NCBI GenBank assembly: GCA_014378195.1 | Contig: JACMOC010000017.1 | Span: 62,001-126,000 of the forward strand | DNA length: 64,000 nucleotides | Direction: 5' to 3' | Source of the DNA: Oligoflexus sp. | GTDB lineage: Bacteria; Bdellovibrionota_B; Oligoflexia; Oligoflexales; Oligoflexaceae | Shown here: in pieces, positions 52,575 through 61,172 of the stretch | How positions within the stretch are numbered: position 1 is the first letter of the stretch | How the letters are laid out: each line of letters opens with the position of its first letter | The notes under the pieces: model-generated | Told to the model about the DNA's origin: nothing | What the model saw: the letters and a program-made list of their open reading frames with translations, nothing else | Database searches by the model: none | Made by a program: the position numbers and the translations under genes

Positions 52575-53381
52575 TCAGAGCTCCTTTAAGATCGGGAAAA
52601 GTTCGCTCAGCAAACGCTCTTGACGAGCCGCTGTTTCTACCACTGGTTCGCCGCGTAAATGCGCAATGTTTTCTAGGAATTCATGAATAAGAGTTGGCTG
52701 CATCGTTTCACCCAACGCATTTTGAAAAGGCGTGTCGGTTTCGAAGACTATATGTTCTGGATCGATACGCGCCAGAATCTGGTGCGGATCCTCTTTCATG
52801 ATGCGCGGCGGAACGGAAAGTAAAAACCCCATATCGATATAAGATTTGGCAACATCAACATGGGCCCAATAGCTATGAATAAGACCGCGGTAGGATTTTC
52901 CGTGCCGTCTCAAAGTCGGAACACTCTCGTGATGAGCTTTGACGACGTGTAGAACAAGAGGATAATCAAGCCCCTTAGCCAGGTCGAGTTGTGCCTCAAA
53001 CCATTTTTTTTGCGTAGTCCGCTGGTTCTCGGTTTTTGCCCGAAAATAATCGAGACCGATCTCGCCGAGGCCCTGGCAGTGTTCAATCGTTTGTTTGAGT
53101 GTGTCTAAGGCAGAGTGAAGCTCGTGGTCATCGAGAGTATCCACAAACCAGGGATGAATCCCAAAAACGCGTGCGATACGCAGAGGGGGGGGCGGATCCA
53201 GGTTTTTCTGTTTGACCCAATCCGCCGGCACAGTGCCTGCGAGTACAAGCCCCGTGATGTTTTGGGAGATCAACTCGCCATATAGTTCGTCTCGCATGAA
53301 ATCAAATGCGCTATCGCTCAGATGGCAGTGGGCATCCAACGCTCGAAAGCCCTTGGCCGAATTTTCACTGTGTCCTCTCAT
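52575..53381 (-). CDS. tatD: TatD family metal-dependent DNase
   Basis: A 268-residue TIM-barrel hydrolase of the TatD family, which acts as a 3' exonuclease on DNA and, in some proteins, on D-aminoacyl or other substrates. The metal ligands are visible: DAHCHL (N-terminal HxH), GEIGLDY, the LHVVKAHHES His pair, HSYWAH and ETDTPF. The gene overlaps the end of tcdA by 17 bases. Located in the middle of a three-gene operon with tcdA and gloB. Confidence 0.92.
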   Translation of the reverse strand: MRGHSENSAKGFRALDAHCHLSDSAFDFMRDELYGELISQNITGLVLAGTVPADWVKQKNLDPPPPLRIARVFGIHPWFVDTLDDHELHSALDTLKQTIEHCQGLGEIGLDYFRAKTENQRTTQKKWFEAQLDLAKGLDYPLVLHVVKAHHESVPTLRRHGKSYRGLIHSYWAHVDVAKSYIDMGFLLSVPPRIMKEDPHQILARIDPEHIVFETDTPFQNALGETMQPTLIHEFLENIAHLRGEPVVETAARQERLLSELFPILKEL

Positions 53382-54165
53382 GTGAATCTTCCCGCAGTAT
53401 GAGTTCTATCGCTTTCGAGGCCGCCGCAAAACCGAGGCTTCCCGAGACAAAACTCGCCGTTCCAAATCCGGTGGAGCAATCCATCCGAGAATTTACGCCT
53501 TTTTCACGAGTGGGGCAAACTTCTCCTGAGGCATTTGGGAAAACGGGGACTTCGAGACTGAACACAGCCGGTATACCTAAGGTGCCTTCGGCCGGGATTG
53601 TGAAGTTTTTGCGAAGTTTTTTGCGGACATTTTTAAGGAGGCCGTCATTGGTCGTGGCGTTGAGGTCGCTATGACGAATCAAAGTGGGATCGGTCCGCCC
53701 ACCGACACTGCCACACGTCACGATAGGAAGTCTCCGGCGATAACATTCAGCAAGAAGGAGGCATTTGTTGTCGACACTGTCGATAGCATCGATGATGGCA
53801 TCATAAGGGGTCGCAAGAATTCGCTCCGCGGTCGCTGGCGTAAAAAAATCGACGATGCAGGTCACTTCAATGTTGGGATTGATGAGGAGCATACGCTCCT
53901 TCATGGCTTCGGCTTTGGATTTCCCGATATTGCCATCGAGGGCATGAACCTGACGATTGGTATTGGAAATGCAGACCTCGTCAAGATCGATGAGAGTGAT
54001 ATGATTGATGCCCGTACGCGCGAGTGCTTCAGCCGTCCAGGATCCGACCCCGCCAATACCTATCACTGCAACATGGGCTTGTTTCAATTTGCGCCAGGCC
54101 TTCTGTCCATATAGACGACCAATCCCACCAAAACGTTGCTCGTGATCTTGCATATTCGCCCCCAT
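53365..54165 (-). CDS. tcdA: tRNA threonylcarbamoyladenosine dehydratase
   Basis: An E1/ThiF-like ATPase that cyclises t6A to ct6A at position 37 of tRNAs. The 266-residue protein has the nucleotide motif VAVIGIGGVGSWTAEALARTG, IDLDEVCISNTNRQ (arginine finger region), and the IIDAIDSVDNK loop, with the C-terminal sequence VSGSLGFAAASKAIE typical of TcdA/CsdL. GGGGGCG precedes the start ATG. It is the first gene of the operon with tatD and gloB. The tail overlaps tatD by 17 bases. Confidence 0.95.
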   Translation of the reverse strand: MGANMQDHEQRFGGIGRLYGQKAWRKLKQAHVAVIGIGGVGSWTAEALARTGINHITLIDLDEVCISNTNRQVHALDGNIGKSKAEAMKERMLLINPNIEVTCIVDFFTPATAERILATPYDAIIDAIDSVDNKCLLLAECYRRRLPIVTCGSVGGRTDPTLIRHSDLNATTNDGLLKNVRKKLRKNFTIPAEGTLGIPAVFSLEVPVFPNASGEVCPTREKGVNSRMDCSTGFGTASFVSGSLGFAAASKAIELILREDSHERTQ

Positions 54166-54500
54166 TTTTCCTGCGACACTTTAACTATCCCAAGTCTCAC
54201 CGACATGTCCAGCTCCGAACTTGCTCTGACCTGTGTTTCCAATATCCAAAAGTATGGGCTCCCGAAATCGCGATGCTCAAAATCAGTGCAAGTCGGTGCG
54301 GATCAAGAGCCCCAATGGATTCGAGTTTCCTGAAGCGGAGTTTTCCACCGGAGCTGTGGATAAAATTGGGCCATTTATACGCTGACCGATCAGACTTAGG
54401 ACACACATTAGCAGAGTTCTGAGCACCTTTTTTTGCGTCCTTGTGGTAACAAGTGAGTCTTCTTCTCAATTGACGTTTCTTTATATATGGAGCGTTTGTT
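54166..54500. other. Divergent intergenic stretch between tcdA and the DUF3025 gene
   Basis: About 335 bases with no gene I can support. Frames across it (for example a 132-codon one ending at 54422) are out of frame with and overlap the tcdA start or the DUF3025 start and have no ribosome site. It presumably holds the divergent promoters. TTGACG at 54470 is -35-like, with TATATA too near it to be its -10. Confidence 0.5.
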
Positions 54501-55322
54501 TTGGCTTCCACGTTTCCCTTCAATGACTGGCAAACCTTCCGGGATGCCCAAGCAATAAAAAGACTTTTGTCGCCACTGCAGTGGCTTGTGGCAATCACTG
54601 ACTGGCCGCAGGTCACGGATTGGCAAACCGCAGCTCAGCAACTGAACGTCTGGGAATTGATAGGTAGATACCTCATATTCACGCATGAAGATAAGCTTGG
54701 CCAAAGGGCAAAACGCAAACGCAAAGCCATGGCTCGCGATCAGACCGACAGGGCTATGGGAAGAGTGAGCAGCCGGACCTATGAATCGGCTATAATGGAG
54801 AAATCCGAGATTCCCTTTCGTTCTTCCGACCTTCACGATTTTTTCAATGCGATCATCTGGCTTAATTTTCCACGCGCAAAGTTTGCGCTTCATCAGCGTG
54901 CATTCGCTATTCAAACGATGTGGTCGCAACTCTATGACCAGGGACGGCGCTGTCCCCTGGCTGACCGACTCACATGTTTTGATGAAGGCGGGATTATTCT
55001 TGATCTTCCCCAAGGTCTTGGACGCGGGCAGGTCGAACCCTTGATCCAGGGGCGCGACGATGATGCGAAGCACAGTTTTTATCAGCTTTATGCCGGTTCA
55101 TTTACTTTGTTCGGGCATGGGGTTATGGAAGTGCTCATGAAACGGCCCGGCGCTATTCACGCGAGCTGTATAATTTTAGATCCTGGTCCCGGCTCCGTGG
55201 ATGAAAGACTTTCAAAATACCTGGATGCCTTTGACGACCAGACCCCTGATCATGGAGCTATTAATATTTCATGGCTTTTCGCAGCAAAAAAAACCACTTC
55301 GCCAGCTGACGAAGTGGGTTGA
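54501..55322 (+). CDS. DUF3025 family protein
   Basis: A 273-residue protein of unknown function, recognised by the central segment SDLHDFFNAIIWLNFPRAK with LHQRAF, which is the hallmark of DUF3025. The start is a TTG at 54501 with GGAG eight bases upstream. A Lys/Arg-rich loop precedes the hallmark. Found as a single gene. Its last 30 bases contain a terminator that works on the opposite strand, so the two converging genes overlap at their 3' ends. Confidence 0.85.
   Translation: MASTFPFNDWQTFRDAQAIKRLLSPLQWLVAITDWPQVTDWQTAAQQLNVWELIGRYLIFTHEDKLGQRAKRKRKAMARDQTDRAMGRVSSRTYESAIMEKSEIPFRSSDLHDFFNAIIWLNFPRAKFALHQRAFAIQTMWSQLYDQGRRCPLADRLTCFDEGGIILDLPQGLGRGQVEPLIQGRDDDAKHSFYQLYAGSFTLFGHGVMEVLMKRPGAIHASCIILDPGPGSVDERLSKYLDAFDDQTPDHGAINISWLFAAKKTTSPADEVG
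55286..55317 (-). terminator. Terminator of the cytochrome lipoprotein gene, inside the DUF3025 coding end
   Basis: CCACTTCG/CGAAGTGG enclose an eight-base loop. On the - strand the stem is followed by eight T (seen as A8 at 55286-55293). It ends the leftward transcript of the cytochrome gene but lies within the coding sequence of the rightward one. Confidence 0.85.
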
Positions 55323-55356
55323 TTTAAGAAAAGGTTTTTCTGAATGGTCGGTGCGA

Positions 55357-55848
55357 TTATTTGGCGTTTAAACCGGCTGTGAGATCAGCTCTGTTTGCAG
55401 CGCTAAATGCCGGGAGTGCCGAGTGAGTCGCCTTTTGAGCACCTGTTTCGGCTGTTGTCAATTTGGGAACGGCTGTTTTATTGAGTACGGTTAGGCCCGG
55501 GGCACCTGTGTGACAACCTGTGCAGGATTGGAGAAGTGTAGCGCCTTTAGCGGCGTCACCCGCAGTTGAGCCCGCTGTCGATGGAGTTGTACCTGTCGAT
55601 GCTGTGGTTCCGTCGGTTGTGGTTCCGTCGGTTGTGGTTCCGTCGGTTGCGGTTCCGTCGGTTGTGGTTTCATCAGTTGTGGTTCCGTCGGTCGCGCCAC
55701 TACCGGACCCATCGTCCACAGCGCCGCTGGAATCAGCAGAGCCCTCTGCGGCAAGTTTAGCCGCATAAGCTCCTGCAACTGACTGTTTGCTTTTGCAGCC
55801 TATGAAAGCTGTCGCCACAACCAAAGCGCTTAGGAATAAAACCTTCAT
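55357..55848 (-). CDS. Mono-heme c-type cytochrome lipoprotein with repeat linker
   Basis: A 163-residue lipoprotein (lipobox FIGC). A single CTGCH heme motif lies near residue 111 in a class I-like context (SCTGCHTGAPGL), and the C-terminal helix holds the fold. Between the lipid anchor and the cytochrome domain is a low-complexity linker of TTDGT-type repeats encoded by a 15-bp tandem repeat, so the heme domain can reach far into the periplasm. No Met ligand is obvious; a Met-free sixth site is possible. GAAAGGG precedes the start. Probably carries electrons between periplasmic partners. Confidence 0.85.
   Translation of the reverse strand: MKVLFLSALVVATAFIGCKSKQSVAGAYAAKLAAEGSADSSGAVDDGSGSGATDGTTTDETTTDGTATDGTTTDGTTTDGTTASTGTTPSTAGSTAGDAAKGATLLQSCTGCHTGAPGLTVLNKTAVPKLTTAETGAQKATHSALPAFSAANRADLTAGLNAK
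55606..55695 (+). repeat. 15-bp tandem repeat, six copies
   Basis: Units of GGTTCCGTCGGTTGT, with two or three substitutions in copies 3, 5 and 6, start at 55606, 55621, 55636, 55651, 55666 and 55681. As the unit is a multiple of three, copy-number changes would keep the reading frame of the cytochrome linker on the opposite strand. Confidence 0.92.
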
Positions 55849-56053
55849 ACCAAACCCTTTCCGATGAATCGCTCTTATTAAGCTTTGCGATATCTGCTGT
55901 TACCCCCCTATCGGAAACGGCTGGAAAATAATTAATGCCATGCGGTGAAAAAAATAATTTGTCATGCCTGGGATAAAGATATTGAAGAGTTAGGGCTTAA
56001 GTGGCTAAAATTGATCCAAATCACGAAAGAACTGGATAGGCGGAAGTTTAGCC

Positions 56054-56467
56054 ATGGCGATAAAGGCCCGATATAGTTCACGTTCCTCTTTTTTGCAGAT
56101 ACTCCTTGCCCTCCTTTGGGGCAGTTGGCTCGGCTTTACCCCCACCTGGCTTACGCTTCAGGTGATTGTCTTGTTCTTGGCGCTTATATTTCTAAGGCTT
56201 CCGTGGGTTTGGATGGCCACTTCTTTTGCAGTATCATGGGTTACAGGCGCTTTCCTCCTGGATCCGCTCATGAATGAAATGGGCTTATTTCTCTTACGTT
56301 TCCCCGGTTTGAATCACTTTTGGACCGAGATGGCCAAAGCCCCTATCATCCCTTGGACCCAATTTAATAACAGTATGGTGCTGGGATCGTTCCTTTTGGG
56401 AATATTGATGATTCCTTTTTGGGCCTATGTTGCATGGAATGTCAGACGCCGAGCGCCTGTCGCTTAA
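56054..56467 (+). CDS. TIGR03546 family membrane protein
   Basis: A 137-residue protein with four to five hydrophobic segments (LLALLWGSWLGFTPTW, VIVLFLALIFLRLPW, SFAVSWVTGAFLL, GSFLLGILMIPFWAYVAW). Its small size, FTPTW motif and position next to a TIGR03545-type gene match the TIGR03546 family. Function unknown; such pairs occur together in several Gram-negative lineages. GGCGGAAG lies upstream. The next gene begins 15 bases after its stop. Confidence 0.75.
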   Translation: MAIKARYSSRSSFLQILLALLWGSWLGFTPTWLTLQVIVLFLALIFLRLPWVWMATSFAVSWVTGAFLLDPLMNEMGLFLLRFPGLNHFWTEMAKAPIIPWTQFNNSMVLGSFLLGILMIPFWAYVAWNVRRRAPVA

Positions 56468-56482
56468 TAACGGAGGCTGCTT

Positions 56483-58189
56483 ATGAAACGTCCTGGACTG
56501 ATTCGTTGGAACTTTTTTGTCTATTTTGTTGTCATCTTTGGTCTTGGCTTTGCTTATATATTCCTTGGACTCGATGGGCACGTAAAGCGGCTGATAGAGC
56601 ATAAGCTTTCCGCTTTCAACGGGGCTCCTGTGACGATAGAGCACGCTACATTCAAGCTTAGCGGTCCTCGTATCGAACTTGAAAAGCTGGAGTTCAAAGA
56701 TCCGTCTCACCCTGAGCGCAATCATTTTGAGATCGGAAAAGTCCATCTGGAGCTGGAGTGGCAGGCTTTGCTACGGAACCGTCTTGTGATTACCGATAGT
56801 TTTGCATCCAATGCGATTCTCTATCCACTCCAACCTTTAGCGCCATTCGATGCGCAGATCAAAAGTCTCGTGGCTCCTCCAAAAAGTAATTCCCTGGCTT
56901 CAGCGAGTGATTTTTTGTCCAATCCCTCCCGTACTCAGCTGCCTTCGGACGATGTTTGGACAGCAGTGCCTTCGTTTCAGGCGACTAAAGCGCTGAACTC
57001 CGAACTTGATACCCAGGTTGCCGCCTGGACGAAGCAGGTTGATGCGCTGCTCGAAACAGATCACCAACAAATTGATGCGAGCAAAGCGGCGCAAACCCAA
57101 GACAGCGAAGCGCAAAATCGCATCATTCTCGGGCAGCTTGAAAAAAGCCGACTCGAACTCAATCAGCTTCAGGCTCAGGTCAAGGCTGACGGAAATGTGA
57201 TTTTGAGCAAAGTCGAAACTCTGACTGAGCTTTTACCTCATGACGTGACGGTTATCCGACAAGGTGTGAAACTCCCTAATCTGGAGTTCAATCAGCTGGC
57301 AGCGGAATTGGGCGCGCAGCAAACACGCGCGGTAATCGACATTGCGGACAGTTTTCATTATCGCCTCATTCCCTGGCTCGAAAAAAAGGAGCAGGCCCTC
57401 GCTGATGCGCATGGCCGCAATCAAGGAACGGAATTTTATTTCTCAGGACGGCTCCTGCCGCCGCGGCTCTGGATCAAGAAGCTGGAACTTACCTCAAAGG
57501 ATAATACGGGCAGCGGGGCAGGGGATGTCATCGGCCGCATCAGCGATCTGAGCAGCGAGCCCTCGGAGCAACCGGCTCACATGAGCCTACAAGCGAGTTT
57601 CAGCAAAGCCGAAATTTCGAATGTGCAGCTTGAGGCCCAGATCGATCACCGCGGTGGTCTCGTGGACGATCGCCTGGCTTTAAACGTCGCGAGTTTTCCT
57701 GTTCGTGATCTTGATTTTGTAAACACACCGGCCCTGCGAATGGGCATTGAGCAGGCAACCGCTACATTAAACCTCGAATATCTCGCACAAAAAGACTCCA
57801 CTGTCGTAAATGCTCACAATAAACTCGACAAGGTCAGTTACCGCATCGAATCAACAGGCGAACCTATCAAGAAAGTATTTGACGATGCGCTGTCTCCTTT
57901 GACTTCGTTAGAGCTTGATGCAAACGGTCAAGGCAAGACCGATAACCTGCAATGGACCTACACGTCAAATCTAAGCGATCGACTCCGATCCGCGCTGCAG
58001 CAGGTTTTAAGCCAGGAATATGCGGAGTTTAATGCGCGCATTCGCGAACGGGCGGATCAAAAGGTGCGTGATGCGAAGAAGGCGATGGAGACGAGGCTTG
58101 TCACTGAGAGTGACGCGGTTCAACAGAAGATCGCAGTTGAGCGTGATGAGATTCAGACGATGATCGAGTCGATCACGAAAAAGAAATAG
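56483..58189 (+). CDS. TIGR03545 family envelope protein, AsmA-like N-terminus
   Basis: A 568-residue inner-membrane-anchored protein with one N-terminal helix (FVYFVVIFGLGFAYIFLGL), an AsmA/DUF748-like beta-rich start (APVTIEHATFKLSGPRIELEKLEF), and a long coiled-coil Gln/Asp-rich middle and C-terminus. AsmA relatives aid lipid or envelope transport; the role of this family is not established. It is the second gene of a pair with the TIGR03546 membrane protein; GGAGG precedes the start. Confidence 0.8.
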   Translation: MKRPGLIRWNFFVYFVVIFGLGFAYIFLGLDGHVKRLIEHKLSAFNGAPVTIEHATFKLSGPRIELEKLEFKDPSHPERNHFEIGKVHLELEWQALLRNRLVITDSFASNAILYPLQPLAPFDAQIKSLVAPPKSNSLASASDFLSNPSRTQLPSDDVWTAVPSFQATKALNSELDTQVAAWTKQVDALLETDHQQIDASKAAQTQDSEAQNRIILGQLEKSRLELNQLQAQVKADGNVILSKVETLTELLPHDVTVIRQGVKLPNLEFNQLAAELGAQQTRAVIDIADSFHYRLIPWLEKKEQALADAHGRNQGTEFYFSGRLLPPRLWIKKLELTSKDNTGSGAGDVIGRISDLSSEPSEQPAHMSLQASFSKAEISNVQLEAQIDHRGGLVDDRLALNVASFPVRDLDFVNTPALRMGIEQATATLNLEYLAQKDSTVVNAHNKLDKVSYRIESTGEPIKKVFDDALSPLTSLELDANGQGKTDNLQWTYTSNLSDRLRSALQQVLSQEYAEFNARIRERADQKVRDAKKAMETRLVTESDAVQQKIAVERDEIQTMIESITKKK

Positions 58190-58197
58190 AGTGGTGG

Positions 58198-58215
58198 GGT
58201 CGGCTTCTGCCGACC
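58198..58215. terminator. Hairpin between convergent genes
   Basis: GGTCGGC pairs perfectly with GCCGACC around TTCT. No T run follows on either strand, so termination is uncertain. Confidence 0.4.
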
Positions 58216-58226
58216 TCGCAGTTAAG

Positions 58227-59195
58227 TTATTGAACGTAATTCAAAGTGAAATCGAGTGTGAAAGCGGTGTGCCAACAGTCTCTATCGTCGTTGTCACCCG
58301 TAGCGTAAAGAGCAAAGTCCAGCTTAGTGGAACTTGCATTATTGGCAGCCATTTTTCCTAAGACCGACGGATCGATGCTGAACTGAAAGCTACCCTGCGT
58401 ATCTGTAACGGGAATGTTACAGATCGATCCATTTCCGAGGCAGTAAGAAGGCGCATCAAAATTAACAGCTCGTCCACGGGCTTTCGTGAAGTCCCAGACA
58501 TAAGCCGCATCCTGATCTTCCGTCATGCCTAGCAAAAGTTCTTTGTTACTGGAAAGCAAAACTTGATTGTTCATCGTCAATATCATGAAATCGTCGTATT
58601 GAATCGTCGTTGCGACCGAACCGATACCGAGTTCACAAAGTTGAGCATTGGCGGGTAGTTCAATCGAGGCTTTCTGACCCTGGATGGCTTGGAGGTGCGC
58701 GTCGAGGCGACCTAGGTTGCCATCAACATTCCAGTTACATTTCTGCGTTTCTGCAAAACGAACACTTTGTTTCATTGTTTTTTTGGTACCGGTCGTGCAG
58801 GCAGCCTTCAGTTTCTCTACATTGGCTTGAAGGGTTACTGCACTTCCTGGAGTAGACGCCGAGCCTTTAGCGGAGCCAGTGCCAGCGCCTGCGACCGTAG
58901 CTTTTCCTCCCGTCGTTGCCGTGCCCCCACCTGATGCACCGCCTCCTGCCGCGCCTGCGACAGTCGACGTAGCACCATCGCCTGCGGGCGAGTCCGCACT
59001 CGGATCACTTGCGCTGTGCGGCGCCGTCGCATCTGCGCTTGGATCAACAGCGGTTGGTACTCCTGCGCCTGTGATCGTTTGCGCATCTATGAATTTGGCT
59101 CCAGAGGCTTCGTTGAATTGAGCCGTGTCCGAACATCCAGCGAGTAAAAGCGGAACGTAAAGCAATGTGGCCGTTAGGGAACGATAAATCTTCAT
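58227..59195 (-). CDS. Lipoprotein with Gly/Thr/Ala-rich linker
   Basis: A 322-residue lipoprotein (lipobox LLAGC). The start at 59195 follows AGAGGAG; 24 upstream in-frame codons lack a signal and are not counted. Residues of about 40-125 form a low-complexity Gly/Ala/Ser/Thr linker with short repeats (AVAGAGTGSAKGSAS type). The C-terminal 190 residues form a folded domain with several Cys (KAACTTGTKKTM, QLCELGIGS, YCLGNGSICNIPV, DRDCW), likely disulfide-bonded. No family is recognised. It could display the domain at a distance from the membrane. Confidence 0.7.
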   Translation of the reverse strand: MKIYRSLTATLLYVPLLLAGCSDTAQFNEASGAKFIDAQTITGAGVPTAVDPSADATAPHSASDPSADSPAGDGATSTVAGAAGGGASGGGTATTGGKATVAGAGTGSAKGSASTPGSAVTLQANVEKLKAACTTGTKKTMKQSVRFAETQKCNWNVDGNLGRLDAHLQAIQGQKASIELPANAQLCELGIGSVATTIQYDDFMILTMNNQVLLSSNKELLLGMTEDQDAAYVWDFTKARGRAVNFDAPSYCLGNGSICNIPVTDTQGSFQFSIDPSVLGKMAANNASSTKLDFALYATGDNDDRDCWHTAFTLDFTLNYVQ

Positions 59196-59410
59196 ACTGT
59201 TTTCTCCTCTAAATTCCTCTTCTCTCGAGAGGTAAGAAAGGTTTCGGTTAAAAACCCATTCACTCATGAGATTTATCCGGATAAGCTCAAAATTATATTT
59301 TAAGGCATTGAATCTATTTGATAAATAATGGGTAATTGCGTGTCTGCCATGAGGTATTTTAAAGGGCTGGCCGCACGATAGGAGTGGAGATTGGCGATTT
59401 GCCGAAAGAA

Positions 59411-60598
59411 TCAGCTCGATTTTTTGATCGAGTTCAGGGGTCTAAGACCTTCTTTGTCCATAATGAATATGCGTCCTGGGCTCTTCTGGGGAGGGGGCCG
59501 TGAGTCGAGTTCTGTAAAATGGGCAGTTGAGCGATCCACCGATTTTTCGAACTTCGTCCATATACTGGGATCGTAGTCTTTGGAAACGCCCCTCATAATT
59601 TCGAGGGTTTGTTTCTGGTCGAAGGCATCTTTATAAACCCTTTTCATAAGGAGTGCCGAATAAACGTCCGCGATCGTCACAACGCGTGCGTAGAGGCTGA
59701 TGCCATCTACGTGGTCCTCACGGCGTCCCGATCGACCTTGGGGATAACCGCCTCCCAGAAATTTTTCGTGATGCTCCAGGCTCACGAGCGCGACGTCAGC
59801 CTCAATAGGCGCTCCGCCTTCTATCGCTTTGATGAGTTCGTCATATCCAAGCGTCGTGTGGGTTTTCATGATATCGAATTCTTCAGGCGTGAGTTTGCTA
59901 GGCTTATTAAGTACAGATTGCGGTACACAAGTCTTGCCCACGTCGTGGTAAAGACCGCCGCGGGCGCAACGCTCGGCATCATCGCGCGAGAGGCCCATGA
60001 GGTTTTTACTTATAATGCCTGCTAACATCGCGACCGAAGCGCTGTGGTCATAGAGTGTTGAATCGGCAAGTACCATGCGTGACAGAGTGCCTATTGCAAC
60101 ATGACTATCCATAAGATTGTCGATGAGTCTGCCGGCGGATTTTTTCGCCTGCTGAGCCACGGCCGCACTGATGCCGCCTCGCACTATCATCTGGCTGGCG
60201 CCACTTAGATCCGCGAAAACTAGCATTGTCTTGCGATCGAGGTGCGGATCTTTTTCGAGGAGAGTCTCCATTTTTTTGCGGCGAATCGTATCGATTAAAT
60301 TTTGAAACTTTGCGAAATCGACTGTGCGGACGCAAATATCGAGATTCTGATATTCCTTGTTTCGCGCAGCGATAATCTTGTCCACGAGTTCATGCGAGAA
60401 GTTTTCAGGTGTTATGTATTCAAGAAGTTCCATGTTTACGCGGAAATAAACCGAAAAGGTGATGCTCGACACTTGTTTGAGAAAGCTGAAGTGATCCAGT
60501 CCGACGTTGGTCAACCGCGCGATATCCTTCGAAGTCAAAGGTATAACCTTGAACTTTTCGCGAATACTTCGAGAGATGCGGTATTGATTCTGCGCCAT
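59411..60598 (-). CDS. HD-GYP domain protein
   Basis: A 395-residue soluble protein, probably a cyclic-di-GMP phosphodiesterase. The C-terminal half is an HD-GYP domain: HDVGK preceded by the catalytic segment (YHDVGKTCVPQSVLNKP), MKTHTTLGYD, EHHEKFLGGGYPQG and TIADVYSAL. The GGGYP reading replaces the usual DGxGYP Asp by Gly. The N-terminal 180 residues are not a receiver domain and hold no motif I can name. I start at the ATG at 60598, which follows GAAGG, rather than at a GTG six codons upstream. The gene lies beside the tRNA pair. Confidence 0.87.
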   Translation of the reverse strand: MAQNQYRISRSIREKFKVIPLTSKDIARLTNVGLDHFSFLKQVSSITFSVYFRVNMELLEYITPENFSHELVDKIIAARNKEYQNLDICVRTVDFAKFQNLIDTIRRKKMETLLEKDPHLDRKTMLVFADLSGASQMIVRGGISAAVAQQAKKSAGRLIDNLMDSHVAIGTLSRMVLADSTLYDHSASVAMLAGIISKNLMGLSRDDAERCARGGLYHDVGKTCVPQSVLNKPSKLTPEEFDIMKTHTTLGYDELIKAIEGGAPIEADVALVSLEHHEKFLGGGYPQGRSGRREDHVDGISLYARVVTIADVYSALLMKRVYKDAFDQKQTLEIMRGVSKDYDPSIWTKFEKSVDRSTAHFTELDSRPPPQKSPGRIFIMDKEGLRPLNSIKKSS

Positions 60599-60787
60599 CG
60601 GGCTTGCCTTCTCCACGTTTTGATCCTTCGAGGATCCCTCAAGTGTCGGAAGTTAGGCTAAGGAGCATAAGGGTTTGCTGACAAAGTAGTGCTAAGTACG
60701 CAAAAGCTTTTGCTATACTTAATGGTAAGAGTTTTGGTCATAGTCGCAACAGAGGGGATGGGACTGCAAACTCTTATGAAAAAGTGC

Positions 60788-60816
60788 TTGACCCTCAGGG
60801 CCAGTTTTCGTACAAG
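60788..60816 (+). promoter_or_regulatory. Probable sigma-70 promoter for the tRNA pair
   Basis: TTGACC (-35) and TACAAG (-10) lie 17 bases apart and 55 bases before tRNA-Lys. The GGGGGAC that follows is a GC-rich discriminator, as in stringently controlled stable-RNA promoters. Confidence 0.65.
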
Positions 60817-60871
60817 GGGGACCTCTGATGTGCACTTGATTTTGAGACTTTCTTGAAGTCACAGCATGTTT

Positions 60872-60944
60872 GGGCTCTTAGCTCAGTTGGTAGAGCAGTA
60901 CACTTTTAATGTACGGGTCGATGGTTCGAGTCCATCAGGGCTCA
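60872..60944 (+). tRNA. tRNA-Lys (anticodon TTT)
   Basis: A 73-base cloverleaf: acceptor GGGCTCT/AGGGCTC (one G-U pair), D-stem and loop AGCTCAGTTGGTAGAGCA, anticodon loop ACTTTTAAT with TTT, T-arm GGTTCGAGTCC, and discriminator A. CCA is not encoded. Confidence 0.96.
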
Positions 60945-60960
60945 CTCTTTTTTTCTTCGT

Positions 60961-61037
60961 GTCCCTATCGTCTAGTCGGCCCAGGACACCGCCCTTTCAC
61001 GGCGGCGACGGGGGTTCGAATCCCCCTGGGGACGCCA
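60961..61037 (+). tRNA. tRNA-Glu (anticodon TTC)
   Basis: Acceptor GTCCCTA/TGGGGAC (one G-U), anticodon loop CCTTTCACG with TTC, T-loop GGTTCGAATCC, discriminator G, and an encoded CCA at 61035-61037. It lies 16 bases after tRNA-Lys, probably in the same transcript. Confidence 0.96.
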
Positions 61038-61045
61038 CTTTTGTG

Positions 61046-61080
61046 AAGCCATCTACGCTTGTCGTAAGTGGCTTTTGCAT
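61046..61080 (+). terminator. Terminator of the tRNA transcript
   Basis: AAGCCATCTACG pairs with CGTAAGTGGCTT (one mismatch and one wobble) around CTTGT, followed by TTGCATTTT. Confidence 0.8.
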
Positions 61081-61116
61081 TTTCTAGACGTTATTATTTC
61101 CAATCAAGTCATAGAT

Positions 61117-61152
61117 AAAAAAAGCCCCCTCATCATCAATGACTTGGGGACA
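61117..61152 (-). terminator. Terminator of the heme-barrel operon
   Basis: On the - strand an interrupted stem TCCCC...GGGGG with an inner TCA/TGA pair is followed by seven T. It lies 20 bases beyond the stop of the barrel gene. Confidence 0.6.
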
Positions 61153-61172
61153 ATCGTTTCGTTTACACGATT

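Noticed and set aside
54024..54422. A 132-codon frame spanning the tcdA start
   Set aside because: Overlaps the tcdA start on the other strand and has no ribosome site.
60872..61037. tRNA genes as an attachment site of a mobile element
   Set aside because: No integrase and no repeat of either tRNA 3' end was seen elsewhere in the window.
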